Source: Spirodela intermedia (taxonomy: Eukaryota; Streptophyta; Magnoliopsida; Alismatales; Araceae). Taken from it: DNA of 64,000 bases. The notes under the pieces were generated by a model. The model was not told the origin of the DNA and made no database searches. It worked only from the letters and a program-made list of their open reading frames with translations. The stretch spans positions 6,078,424-6,142,423 of the forward strand of contig LR746267.1 in NCBI GenBank assembly GCA_902729315.2. The letters run 5' to 3'. Shown one piece after another: positions 26,410-37,864 of this stretch (within the stretch, counting starts at the first letter, position 1; the number at the start of each line of letters is the position of its first letter). Position numbers and translations under genes: made by a program.

Positions 26410-26796
26410 TTACTGCTTCCGGCTGAAGACCTCGTCGATGAAGGCGGAAGGGTCCTGACTGTCTCCTTCATCGCCGTCATCTGCGTGGCAAGGTTGGCAG
26501 CGGAGGATCGGTCCCGAGGGACGAGGAGCTGCGGCGGGGCCGCCGAAATGGAGGCTGCTGAAGTCGGCGAGTTTATTGGAGGCAGAAGAATTATTCGAGT
26601 AGGCCGGCTGAAGGGCGTGTAAGACGTGGGAGCCACGGGCAGCGCTCTCGGCGACGAGCCTGGTGTTCAAGAGCTGCATCTGCACCATGGAAAGCTCCGC
26701 GTGGAGAGCCGCAACCTGAAGCAACTCAGAACAGGATAAAAACATTACAAAGGTAGACAGATCGATAGATTGATACAGAGAGAGCGCGCGAAAGAG

Positions 26797-26847
<51 letters not shown>

Positions 26848-27299
26848 GCCGTAGTAACCTGCTGCTGGAGCGCGAGGATGGTGGACACGCAGCCGTAGAC
26901 GGGATCTGACAGGCGGGCCTGCGCCTCATAGCAGACGGTGGCCACGGCCTCTCCACGGCGTGCTGTCGGCACGGCCATGAGCTGTTTGGAGACGTTGCTC
27001 GCCCCGAACACCTTGTGCACCGCCGCGAATCTCGCCGCTCCCTGTTCCGATCCGAAGTGTGGAGCGAACACGCAGCCCTTCACGCACTTTCGCCGCAGGG
27101 ACTTGCAGGCCCCGCACGGCGGCGGCGCCTCGACCGCGGGCTGAGCAGAGCGGCCGCCACGGGGTGAGCGGCGGGGTCGCCTCACCGCCGTCTCCTCGTC
27201 TCCCATAATTTTACTGCGGGTTACCCAGCGGGGCGTCCTCTTGGGGACTTGATCGTCGTTCCCGGGGATGTGGACCCCATCCTGTGCGTGCTCCTCCAT
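26410..27299 (-). CDS. LBD: LOB-domain (LBD/ASL) transcription factor, class I
   Basis: A plant-specific nuclear DNA-binding protein controlling organ boundaries, lateral organs or vascular development. Exon 1 is 27299-26859 and exon 2 is 26715-26410, with GT-AG borders, giving 248 residues. The LOB domain is complete. It has a CX2CX6CX3C zinc motif (Cys62, 65, 72, 76), a GAS block ([16 protein letters not shown], ~92-106), [15 protein letters not shown] (~124-138) and a hydrophobic-heptad coiled coil spanning the exon junction (ILALQQQ then VAALHAEL). DPVYGC and the coiled coil mark class I; overall it resembles the LBD18/30/31 group. An alternative in-frame start at 27206 (MGDEE) would remove 31 basic residues. 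The intron holds a CG/GA microsatellite. Truncated copies of this locus lie at about 39.23-39.33 kb and 42.24-42.75 kb. Confidence 0.93.
26795..26844. repeat. Compound (CG)n(GA)n microsatellite in the LBD intron
   Basis: Alternating CG from about 26795 to 26812 runs directly into GA repeats to 26844, within 15 bases of the 5' splice site. The truncated LBD copy at 42397-42421 keeps a GA run at the same place. Confidence 0.9.
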
Positions 27300-30200
27300 G
27301 AGGTAGGTGGAGCGTGGATGTTGATGGAGCTCGTGTTAGCCGGGCCTTCAAGAGCGAGCGCACACTAGTCTTGTGAGGGAAAGAAGACAAGGTTATCATA
27401 CTCTATTAGGTAGAGAGAGAGAGAGAGGTTTGGTTAACTTGTTAGCCGCTGGGAAGTTATCTGGAGACTCGGAGAAAGCTCGTGGATGGGGGTAGTTAGT
27501 GACATGCAAAATAAGCATGGCCTTGCCCTTTCAAGAGTTCTACTCCACTTCTCTCATTTCCTACACAACTGATGTAAATAAAAATTTCTTTGCTAGAGAG
27601 CGAGAGATAGATAGAGAAATACAAATCCTTTTGCTTTATAAATAATAATAACAGTGTCTGATTAAGTTGTGACAATAAATCCCTCCATTTTGGGGCATTG
27701 TCATTATCCAAAATATATTTCCTTTATTAAATACAAAAAAGTGATCATTAGCTGATTTTCATTGATCTTTAACTTTTTAATTTTTTATGAATTTAGTATT
27801 AGCTAAAGGTGCCATTCAAGAATCCTACGCTTCTTTTATTTCCAAAAGATCTGAAATAGCCATCTGATGAAAACTGGAAAATTTTCTAAGAGAGATAATA
27901 AAAAGTTTTTTAGTTGTAAAAAAGAACAAAGATTTTGGCAAAACTTTGAGATACCAACATCCTCATTTCAAGACCTTGTCATTATTTAATAACCTATTTA
28001 TTTTATTAATAACAAAAAAGTTCAACATTAGCAAATTTTCATTGATCTTTACCTTTTAGAGCTGTTTATGATTTTTTTTTTAAGCTAAAGGTACAACTTC
28101 CTATCTTCAAATCTTTGTACTATATTACAACCCACATGGTGTATAGAACCATCAAAAGATGGTAAATTAGGGAAACATGCGGAACAATATTTTATTTTTG
28201 TTCTTCAATGGTAAATGCATTTTATTCAATGGAAAATTTTAATAAGGTGAATTTATGGAAAACAAGAGGATACAACATTGAAGTAATATAATACCCAAAA
28301 ATGTTATGACACTCATAAGGTGAAAAATTCTATGGTGAATGATATGGTTTGTATTTGGGAGAGCGATCATAAATATATGTGGCACACCCTCCTTTCAAAG
28401 GATAACTAAATGCTTAATTCCTTATCTTTAGCTCATTATTGACATATAATTAGAAGCATTTTCACTCCCTAGTTATATTTGTACAATCTTATACAATTTT
28501 TTTCTGATAAATTCTGAAAGTATTAGTTGAACATTGATACAATCTTAGAATAAAAATAGAGATGAAACCATGATTTGTAGGATTATTGATGTCAAATTTA
28601 GAGAGATTCATTAAGTTTTAGTTCTCTTTAATAAATTAATCATTGTTACTGATGGAGATTAAGGATTTAGCATTGAGTTATGAAGAATGCAAGTAATAAA
28701 GTGTGTTCAAGTGAATTATACTTGAGTTAGATGACTTAAGGGTCAAGTGTGACCTTTTCTATCAATACAAAAAATTGTCTCAAATTGTGATATACTTTCT
28801 TGGAGTGATATACAAAAAGCTCTCACATTGTGTGACCCAAGGACTATGGCCTCTTAGATAGATAGGAGGGAGTTATTACAGTTTGTCTTTTTTTAATTTT
28901 ATCAACTATAAAAGTGAAATAATATCCAGTCTTTATGTATAATTACACATATACACGTACTTATGTGTGTTATCTTATTTTCAAATACTCAATATTTAGT
29001 GAGTCACTTTACTTAAGATTAATCTTAATGATAGTTATATAATATTAAATTCATATTTATGTGTCTATATTGAGATAAATCTAGCAATGTTCTACTTGGA
29101 CAAGGAATACATAATTTCTTAACATTATAAAGTATGACATTATGAACTCAATAAATTTGATATCACTACCTAAATAATATTCAGCAATCTCATCCATCAT
29201 TATAATAGTATACCTATATATTGATATAATAATGATATAGATCAACATAGTTCTCTACTATGAAAATTATATCTAATGTAATTCATATATGTACATTTTC
29301 AATTAGTTTACCTTATTCTTTATTGCAATCAATGAAATACATTCAAAGTGAAAAATAATCACAAATTGTATTTCTGTAATAAATAGTCATGTTATATTTA
29401 TAATTGTAAGAGCATAAAAATAGATACTCTTACTAAAATTAAATATTCTTATGAGAAATTACATCAATATTAATAGTTTATTCATGTAAGATCTTTGATG
29501 CTGGTTCCTTAGTAGGTAGATCTACTATTATGGTGTTTATCCTATAATGTCTAATCCTTTAGGTAGTCATAAAAACTAATATCTTTATATTCATAATTAG
29601 TTAACTTTTATCATTATTAGAATACATAATGATCAACTTGCTATCACAAATATCTTTAATAGTCGTTTAATTGTATCTAGAATTAGTCATCCTATGATAA
29701 AATTTTACAACCATATTCTATGATTGGATTTCTCATAACATTTTATAAGCTCCAATGTCATGGTAGAAAAAGTTATAAATGTCTGCTTAACAATCTTTTT
29801 TTGAATAGTCTTTTCGATTAGTAAGTAGATATAATATGTCACAGATTTTGTATTATCAATATATTAAGTAAAATTAAATTTAGAATAACTAATGATCTCT
29901 AATTGATAGGATGTTATATGAGCATTTAGTACTTTATTTCCTATACATATCATGACATTTTTGGTCATCTTTTAGTTTTCCAATCTTATATAGCTCAAAG
30001 ATGTAACAATTTGGGGTAGCTATCCAAGGAAAAACTAAGACACAATCATGTGAAGTGTGCTTTCTTATTTTTGTACACAATTGTGTAATTTTGAGCAAGA
30101 ACTAGAGGAGGGCATCAAAACTAAGATGAAATAGAGAGGATGTTGTGCATATTGGTCCATTGGTCCATTCAAGTGAACCCCTTGGATTGTTTGTCCATAA

Positions 30201-31890
30201 GTAATGTCATAGAGATGGTAGATGATATGGATCAAGGAAACAAGACATCCTCTATGTCATCAACTTATTGAGTTAGACTCACTAAGGCAGTTTTCATTCT
30301 TAATTTTTTTTATTTTATTTAAGGAGAAAATGATTATAAATAACCTCTTTTAGTCATAAAAATAGTACAAAGAGAAGATGAAGATTATTTGAGGGTTATA
30401 CGACTTATTTCTCTACAGTGAGAGATCATGAGAGTCATTCACACTACAAGAAGAGGCTATGAGTATCATTAATTCTACAAGGAGAGGTTGTGAGGGTCAT
30501 TTTCTCTATAAGAAGAGGTTGTAAGGGTCAATTGTCCAATGTGACTAATGTTGTATGTTACCATCATTGTCTACTACAACAATCTTCTATCCTAATATCA
30601 TCTGCCCACACTTGCCACCATCCTCCATCCATTACTTCTTGTTCTTCGTCCATCCTCATCCTCATCTATTGCTATCACTCTTGTCTATAGCATCAACCTT
30701 TGTCATTCTCCACCACATGTCTTCACCATCGGCTTGATCTAGTGCCATCACCATCAATCCTACCACTAGTGTTTGTAGCAACCATAGTGCAATGTTGCAT
30801 CCTTGTTGATGTTTCACAACTAGAAGCAAAAACCCCAATACTCCACTACCCTCAGTACAACCATTCCATTCCATTACCTATTTTGCCACCACTTGCTCTA
30901 TCTACTTCAAATAATTTCTAGTTCCTATCCCACTTATTTGAGTTAAAGTCCCATCAATTTGTGAGTCTAGAACAGTTAGGACTGAACCATCCCAATCTTA
31001 TGATAGTTGAGTCAACTTAGTTCCCCTAGGCCTAACTTGGCCTAAATAAACTAGATCCAAGTCAGCCCAAAACTACCAACTCAAAGCAATACAAATACAT
31101 TAGGTGAATTGGCTAATCTCACAAGATGACTTACTCTATTGGTCAAAATAGTTAATAGTAAAGCAACCAATAGTTAATATTTTAGTCAACTTTTAATTTT
31201 ACAATCAACAACCAATGCTATGAAAATTTCAATAATTTAAAGATAACCTTGTCATCTACTTCAGCAACAAGGTTATCTTAAAATTTTCTTTCTATCTAGA
31301 TTGAGTATCTTATCCTAAAAAATTACTTTTTATCTCATCCCTAGATAAGTCATTTTATTTCTATAGTTGTTGGTGAATGTAGAGTTAGAACCTAATTGGT
31401 TTGATGCTAATCAAAGCATCCTATGTTGACGCCCTTGATTTTAATGCTATAAGTGAAAATTTATTTACTAATTATTTATTGAATATTCAATGGATATCAT
31501 AAGAACCTATATTAAAAGTTTAATATTTTTGAAAATTATACAATTTGTATATTCATGATGCTTGAGTAATCATATAATTAACAAAGGAATCTGAGTTATT
31601 CCTTGAGATATTTTAAAGTTGAATTCAATATAACATTATAGAATTCATATATAAGCACAAAACATTAACTATCAATGCATGCAATGAAGTATATAAAAAA
31701 ATTAAAATATCAAAGTCACCAATATGATTTAAATTTAGAACCTAGCCAACATTTAGTTGGTAGCCTTAGTGACTAAAATGTCTAAAAATCATGAAGAAAC
31801 AAAGTCACAAGTAAGATTCGAACCTAGAACTTGAACAATAGAAAGGCAAAAGTTTTAAAAATAAAAATGTCTAAAATCACAAACAAACAA
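27300..31890. other. AT-rich accessory region with retrotransposon debris
   Basis: The first few hundred bases are LBD promoter, with a GA run at 27413-27428. 27.8-28.45 kb resembles 42.8-43.7 kb, with shared phrases such as TTTATTTTA, GAGCATTA or AACATTAGC, and TTTTCATTGATCTT or TTTTCATTCATCTT. 29.48-29.89 kb holds a copia RNase H relic. The remainder is very AT-rich and I see no gene in it. Confidence 0.6.
29481..29885 (-). mobile_element. Ty1/copia retrotransposon relic: RNase H region
   Basis: Read on the minus strand with stops and shifts ignored, this follows the end of a copia polyprotein. It has a KSVTYYIYL-like counterpart of the usual KSTSGYVF block (near 29850), KQTFITFSTMTLE for the usual KQ..I..ST.EAE (near 29790), IWL (near 29715), and IVDLPTKEPASKI for the usual IADPLTKGL (near 29510-29530). 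There are many in-frame stops, so it is long dead. Terminal repeats could not be placed. Confidence 0.72.
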
Positions 31891-31899
31891 AGACACCAA

Positions 31900-32800
31900 C
31901 ATAATTCATTAGAATGCCCTTTTCAATCTTTGTCATCCTCAGAATCTTTCAAGAGGAAAATATTTTCAACAGCATCATCGAGAAGTTCCTATGAAATTAA
32001 ACATGCTCATTCTGGTGATGTACACCAAAATTGAGATTCTTATAATCACGGATCACTTTTGGAATAAAATAGACTAAAGGTACTTTGGTTCTATCTTCAA
32101 AGGTAAACTTCATGGGGGGTACTTGGTGGCATTGAAGATGCTCAATGACACAAAGTTCAATGGAGAAGAGTTCATCAATGATGTCTCCATAGTTGGTCGG
32201 ATTCACCACATTAACATTCTATAACTCACTAGATACTGCTCCAATTTATGACTACATGAAAAATGACACACTAAACAACTATGTTTGTCTAGGAAATGGG
32301 ACAGGTACATCTACTCACTTAGGAGAAGCTGAATGAGATAACTAGTCAACATTTGGGGAGTGGAATATTTCCATTGAGGCTATAACATGTGCATTCTGCA
32401 TACGATATCAAGTCCCACAATATCCTTCTCAATCATGATTTCGAGCTTGTGAAACTGTACCTAAAGAGTAGAGCTTAGTGTTTACACGTGCTGCAAGAGG
32501 GATGATGGGCTACAATGTGCCATGTTGGATGTAAATAACTTTGGGATGCTGTTGTTAGAGGTAGCTGGTGCAAAAAACAACTTGGAAGTGGTCGTAGGGA
32601 AGTCCAGCAAAGTGTTCCTTTCATTCTGGGCATACAATCTATCTAAGTGATGTCTAGAAGAAGGTATTGATGTCATGATTGGTGAAATAGGGAGAACATT
32701 ATGCTTAGTTGGCCTTTAGTGCATTTAGACAAACCCCCGTTGGATAATCCCTCCATGAGCATAGTCGTGGAGATGTTGGAAAGAGGAAAAAAAATTGAAT
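31900..32800 (+). pseudogene. LRK10-like receptor kinase pseudogene, copy 1 (most decayed)
   Basis: This aligns by eye to 37920-38850 over its length. Examples are the stretches matching FNGEDFINEVSTIGRIHHIN (near 32155-32215), the DIKPHNILL region (near 32405-32440) and the C-terminal SMSSVVEML equivalent (near 32755-32775). It has multiple stops, small indels and many C-to-T or G-to-A differences at former CpG sites, which suggests a long period of methylation. No ectodomain is attached. Confidence 0.8.
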
Positions 32801-33719
32801 TGTCTATTAAACTATTTTTCCATTCATCTCAGAGTTCATTTGCCAGAGGATCTACTTTTGACTAATTTTCAGTGGAATTGTCAGAAATTTGCAACTAAAC
32901 TTCCATGTGTAATGTATTGGTTCCAAAGTGGCTTTGTTCTATTTTTTCTTTTCTTTCGGCCAATGATAGGTGTCATTAGAGATTGCACATGCATTGAAAT
33001 CTTAACTAATTAGATGAGGAGTACTAGTGGGTTGGAACCATTTTACTCCAAATCATTTTCCATGAAATTTCCTACTGATTCATCTCACATCCCACCATGC
33101 TACAAAATTAGTTAAGAAAGGTGAGTTCCTTTCATGGAGCTTTGACATTTGGCCAATAAAATTGGCGTAAAATTTAGTTTACCATTGAGGTTCTACTTAA
33201 GGAAAATATAGTAAAACTTGTTGTAAATATTTTTAATGATTTTCTATAGTATTATCTTTAAATTTAGAATATTTATTTATAACTAGAGTAGGCATGTAGA
33301 ATAAATTGCCAAATATTCATCACATTATTATTATAAGATCGACTATTCATTGGTTGTGCGATGGGACTAGACCACTTCTAAAGTAGTAAAGTATTTCAGA
33401 ATTAAAACTCATAAAATATTTGGAATAGAATTAAAGAAAAAAGATCAAAGGTCATAGGAATAGCTGAAAAATGTCAAATAATTAATATCCAATTAATTCA
33501 ACCATTAGTTCGTGATCTACATACATGTTAAAATCCAATAGATCTAGTCAAAAGTGGATATCTAAAAAACTTGTCCAGCCCCTTTGTATAAAGGATGTTA
33601 GAAGAGGTTTGAGCAGAAATATTAGAGATAGAGAGAGATAGAAAGAGATAAAGAGATAGAGAGTTCAAAATAGGAAAAAACCTTTTTTTCTCTAATAATA
33701 GATATTGGGTTCCAATGTC

Positions 33720-34080
33720 TCTTGACTTATAGACTTGATTAGAGTTATTTTCCCCTCCATTTACTACTATATTTCATCCCTCATTTAAGTAAATATTCTT
33801 GGCTTTTAATGGTTATGAGAGGTGTTGTAACCTCTCATTACAACATTAAATCTGTTACTTTGTAGATATTATTATCCCATGCTCTTTTCACTATAATACA
33901 AAGTCATAACATTTAAGTACACTGACCCAACAACATGTACCATTCACTATAATATTAATAAATTGGGCCCATGACATTTATGTTTTGTGTTGACTATTCT
34001 CATCTTTTATATAAAGCTTTGATATGAGACTAGGTGTTGTTGACAGTATCTTCATCTTTTTCATGATCTTCAAGCACTGT
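33720..34080 (+). repeat. Receptor-kinase upstream region, copy related to 40900-41410
   Basis: Shared phrases include CACTATAATATTAATAA and GACTATTCTCATCTTTTATAT followed by ACTAGGTGTT. At 41.4 kb the matching sequence runs directly into an LRK10-like ectodomain. Here the ectodomain is missing and kinase sequence follows from about 34.5 kb. Confidence 0.65.
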
Positions 34081-34539
34081 CACATGTTCTTTAATTCTCA
34101 TGACAAGATTCTGAATCAAGGCATACAACTTATATTTACAAAATTAAATTTATGCTGTGCATTTTGTAGGTAAACATGTTGTACTGATCATAGGTAGGTG
34201 CTAGCCAAAGGCCATCTTTATCTAATTGGGTGCCTTCTCCCCCCTTTTGTTTTCTTTTTTGCATAGCCTTTGCCTTTGCCAATCTAAACATGTAGGTCAT
34301 CTATGTTTGGACAAGACACTTGGGACTGTCTCCTGTAAGGGTAAAAGTTTGAACAAGACCTCAAACTGTTGGGCCAAGTTCTTTAATGGATGATTACTTT
34401 CTAAGTGCCCTTTCTCTCTGAGATCACCCATTTCAATTCATTCAGGCTGCATCTTCGTCATTTATGGTTGCAATCGTGGTTGTGGTTCTCTAGGTCATTC
34501 GAAACTCCAGCAAAGTAGAGAAGACATGTCGTAAGGTGG

Positions 34540-35425
34540 AGCAATTCCGCAAACTATAGGAGTACTAAGCCCACCAGCTATAGCTACGGTGATATTATGA
34601 AGATAATAAAGAGATTTAGGCATAAGTTAAGCCAAGGAGGATTTGGGAGCGTGTATCGAGGAGAGCTTCCCAACGGAGTCCCAATTGTAGTAAAGATGCT
34701 TCACAAGTATCTGGGGGACATGAATTTATCAACGAAATGGCCACGACTAGCAGGATTTATCACGCCAATATTGTTAAGCTTTTGGGTTTTTACTTGGAGG
34801 GCTTAAGAAGAGCACGTATTTATGAGTTCATGCCAAATTAGTCGCTGGAGAAGTTGATCTTTTCAAAGGATGAAACAAATTGTAAGTCTTTGACCTTTAA
34901 AGAGCTGGAAGAAATCACTATCTGGTTACCTGCACCAAGGTTGCAACAAACGCATCCTTCACTTTGATATCAAGGCTCACAATATCCTTTTGGGTCCCCA
35001 TTTAAACCCAAAAATTTCAGATTTTGGGCTTACCAAACTATGTTCAAAGGATTACAGCAGGGTGACCGTGACAATGGTCAAAGGAACGATGGGCTACATT
35101 GCACTAGAAATGTACTCCATAAACTTTGGTACAGTCTCGTATAAATCAGATTAGACTCCATACTTGGAAATGATAAGTGGGAGGAAGACCATAGACCCAA
35201 GTATGGAGACAAATAGCCAAGTCCATGTTCCTGAACAGATTTACGGTCATCTAGTTAGGGACGAGGAGCTTCCATCCATCTTGGGCTTCAAGGGGGATCA
35301 AGAGATTGCCAGGAAGCTCACTATTGTGGGCCTTTGGTGTATATGGTGGAAACCCAATGATCGACCTTCGATGATGACAATCGTCCAAATGCTCCCAGTA
35401 AGCTCTCAAAGCATTTGGATTCCAC
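34540..35425 (+). pseudogene. LRK10-like receptor kinase pseudogene, copy 2
   Basis: Kinase subdomains are legible in order but spread over several frames: a glycine loop SQGGFGSVYRGELPNG (34630-34680) and VVKMLHK. After a frame change come YEFMPN followed by a stop, then RILHFDIKAHNILLG (34950-34995), ISDFGLTKL, GTMGYIALEM, and IARKLTIVGLWCI with NDRPSMMTIVQML (35310-35395). It has at least three frameshifts or stops, and Pro of the APE motif is replaced by Leu. It is diverged from the other two kinase copies and so is an older paralogue. Confidence 0.82.
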
Positions 35426-35429
35426 CAAC

Positions 35430-36400
35430 TCCTTTCGTCTCCTTCTGTGCTCTAGGAGACATTACAAACTTGTCACAAGGGAACTTGTAAACTCGAAGCT
35501 CCTGTCGTCTTTAGGATTCTTTCTTGCTTTCTCCAATCTAATCGAGTAACATGAGAATCCTCACAGTATTCTCTCATTTGATTATCTAGTATAAAACCGA
35601 CTCAGAAGGTCATATTCTCTATGATTGGGCTTTAGAAGACATAAAGAAATGCTAGTTATGTTTTTAAGAGAATATTAAAAGAATTAAACATGATTTTCTT
35701 CACAACTTGGCAAGAGTTTTTTATTCTGGGGGAGGGTGATTGCATGAAAATATGTTCTAATAATTTTGAATGACATTACATCTTCAATATCTTCTCCCAG
35801 TTATGTTTAAGAAGCTTAAACACTTACATAGAGGATTGTTGTCTTTTACTACAATGGTGGGAAGATTAACTTAGGGATATCCTTGAGCAACGATATATTT
35901 AGATTAGTTTGTGGCAGCAATTATGAAGACCTGAAGAAATGGATGGAAATGACTAAGTTGGGGATATATGATCCCAATTTCATGGCATCTATATTGTACA
36001 ATTAATTATGAGCTTTTAAATAGGGATGAACTTCTTACAAAATGTGTCCTTGATGGTAGGCAATAGGCTAGTCTGAACATGACTTTTTAATGTCTGACAT
36101 AATTCAAACATCACCATCGATCTAACTAATGGATTAATTAATGAGTATGACAAGAGCCAAAGATGGGCCAACTAGATAGTAGGAACAATCTCTTTGCCCC
36201 CATTAATGTTCACTTGATGTGGTCAACCCATTGAGATAAGTCTGCTTGAATCTCTATTTCTTCCCTTTATTTCTTAGAGAAGGTTAATACATTAATTATT
36301 GGATAAAGATGTGACTAGTGATAGTTCAAGTGGACAATAATTTAAAGGTCTTATTACTAGAGTATCTACATAAGGAGACCAATGTAAGGCAAATAGAAGA
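35430..36400. other. AT-rich spacer without recognisable genes
   Basis: This follows kinase pseudogene copy 2 and precedes the copia remains. I see no open frame of note and no terminal repeats. Confidence 0.5.
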
Positions 36401-36439
36401 TAGACTAGATCTAAATTTATAAGAAAAAATAAATTCTGA

Positions 36440-36720
36440 AATTATTATTACAAGAACATACTAAAAAGAAAACATTAATCAAAAGAAAAGAAAGAGCCTC
36501 ATCAAGTTGCAAGTTCATTAGAAGCTACAATTGCCTAAAAGAGTGGTGATTATGCTATCTTTGTCCAAGCCATCAGGTCCAAAGATAATTGGATATATGA
36601 TTTAGACTAATACCATATGATTTTGAATAAGGATTTTTTCTTAAAATATGAGAAAATCAATAGTGAAGTTGTTTGAAATGGGAATGATATCTCATATAAA
36701 TGTATCATGACATATGAGAA
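36440..36720 (+). mobile_element. Copia protease-region fragment, plus strand
   Basis: Plus-strand reading gives a DNWIYDLD, YHMILNKDFF, YEKINSEVV, NGNDIS series, with stops between some blocks. This matches the usual D.W..DS..SYHM....WF..YE..NGG.V.MGN block of copia polyproteins just after gag. It is oriented opposite to the adjacent minus-strand element. Confidence 0.7.
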
Positions 36721-36769
36721 CACAGGGAAATCTAGTATGTCCTTCATTTAAAGAAAAATCACATCATTT

Positions 36770-37242
36770 CTAAAGTCATGATGCTGATGTCGTACATCTT
36801 GATCTGTATTATACTTATTCTTGCTACATCAATAGTGTTGTCATCACCCAATGTCATAGTACTTTTACTTATTGATGTGTAAGTAGAAAATCAATCCTTG
36901 TGAGGACACATTTAGTAAGTACACCTTGTATTAAGAATTCAGTCATCATTATAAGATATAGTAGAAATTAACAAAACAATTTCACCAAGGTCAATTTCCT
37001 CTTGAATGATGTTTATTATATTAGAAAACTCCTTCCACTCAGTTAGAAGTTTTCTTTGCCCATCAATGCCTTACTTATCTCTTGATGTATCAATAATGAC
37101 TTCATCTTACATCACCAAATGTTGAAATCTTTTATTCTCTCATAGAATATTTCTACATCGAACTTCATTGATGATGTACTCTTGACTAGCATCAACAATG
37201 AACACAAAAAATTGATGTCAGAATCTGACTATGATACTAATT
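36770..37242 (-). mobile_element. Copia gag-protease fragment with primer-binding-site remnant, minus strand
   Basis: From right to left on the minus strand there is first a primer-binding-site-like sequence (37229-37242) close to the initiator-tRNA-Met complement TGGTATCAGAGC. Gag follows (about 37170-37020): KFDVEIFYERIKDFNIW then KSLLIHQEISKALMGKENF. A protease-side block comes last (about 36890-36780): LGDDNTIDVA then IQIKMYD. Stops are present and part of gag appears deleted. It belongs with the LTR at 37243-37771. Confidence 0.75.
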
Positions 37243-37771
37243 TGTTAGAGCAAGACATCTTATATGGACTTCAGTAGAAGCAATGGTCATGACGTGAAAG
37301 AATGTAGAAGAAAAAACAACTCACAACAAGAGCATTGACATAAAGATTTTATGTGGTTTGAAGGTTGGCCTCTTACGTTCATAGGTGACAGCGAAAGCTC
37401 TACTAGATGTGAAAAGTAGTACAAGAGAATCACTCTTCAAGAACCCAAAGAAAAAATCTCTGATCTTGACCTTTTAAGATCCCAAAGAACAGATCCTTAA
37501 TCTTAGCCCTCTAATGCACTCATCAAATCCAAGAGATCTTCCTTGAAAACTCTCTCCCAAACACTCTCTCTATGGTAGAACAAAGGCAGAAGAGAGTTGC
37601 TCTGTGTTACTCCAAATGAGGAGAGGTGACCCTCTATTTATAGGCACCTTTCAGCCACCTTGGTAACCGTGCTAGTAAGAACCTCAGGAATGTGCCAAAC
37701 AATTTCTCTTTCTTGAGAATCGGTCTTCTGGTTGACCGTTTCTCCCTCACACTTCCTGGCACTTCAAAACA
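37243..37771 (-). mobile_element. Copia-type long terminal repeat (5' LTR of a minus-strand element)
   Basis: The boundaries are the short inverted termini TGTT (37243) and AACA (37771). On the minus strand a TATA box (CCTATAAATAGAGG) lies at 37645-37632. A leader with the common plant-copia signature (gtggtttgaaggttggcctc region, near 37350) follows, and the LTR ends directly at the primer-binding-site remnant. The right end lies only 93 bases before the splice acceptor of kinase copy 3, so the element probably removed or displaced the upstream exons of that gene. No matching second LTR was found in the window. Confidence 0.68.
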
Positions 37772-37864
37772 GTACGCCTGTACTATTTTGGTCCCTAGTT
37801 ATCTTGCCCTTCTATACCTTAAACTGTTTAACGCCTGCTGATTAATTTCACAATCTTTTTGTAG

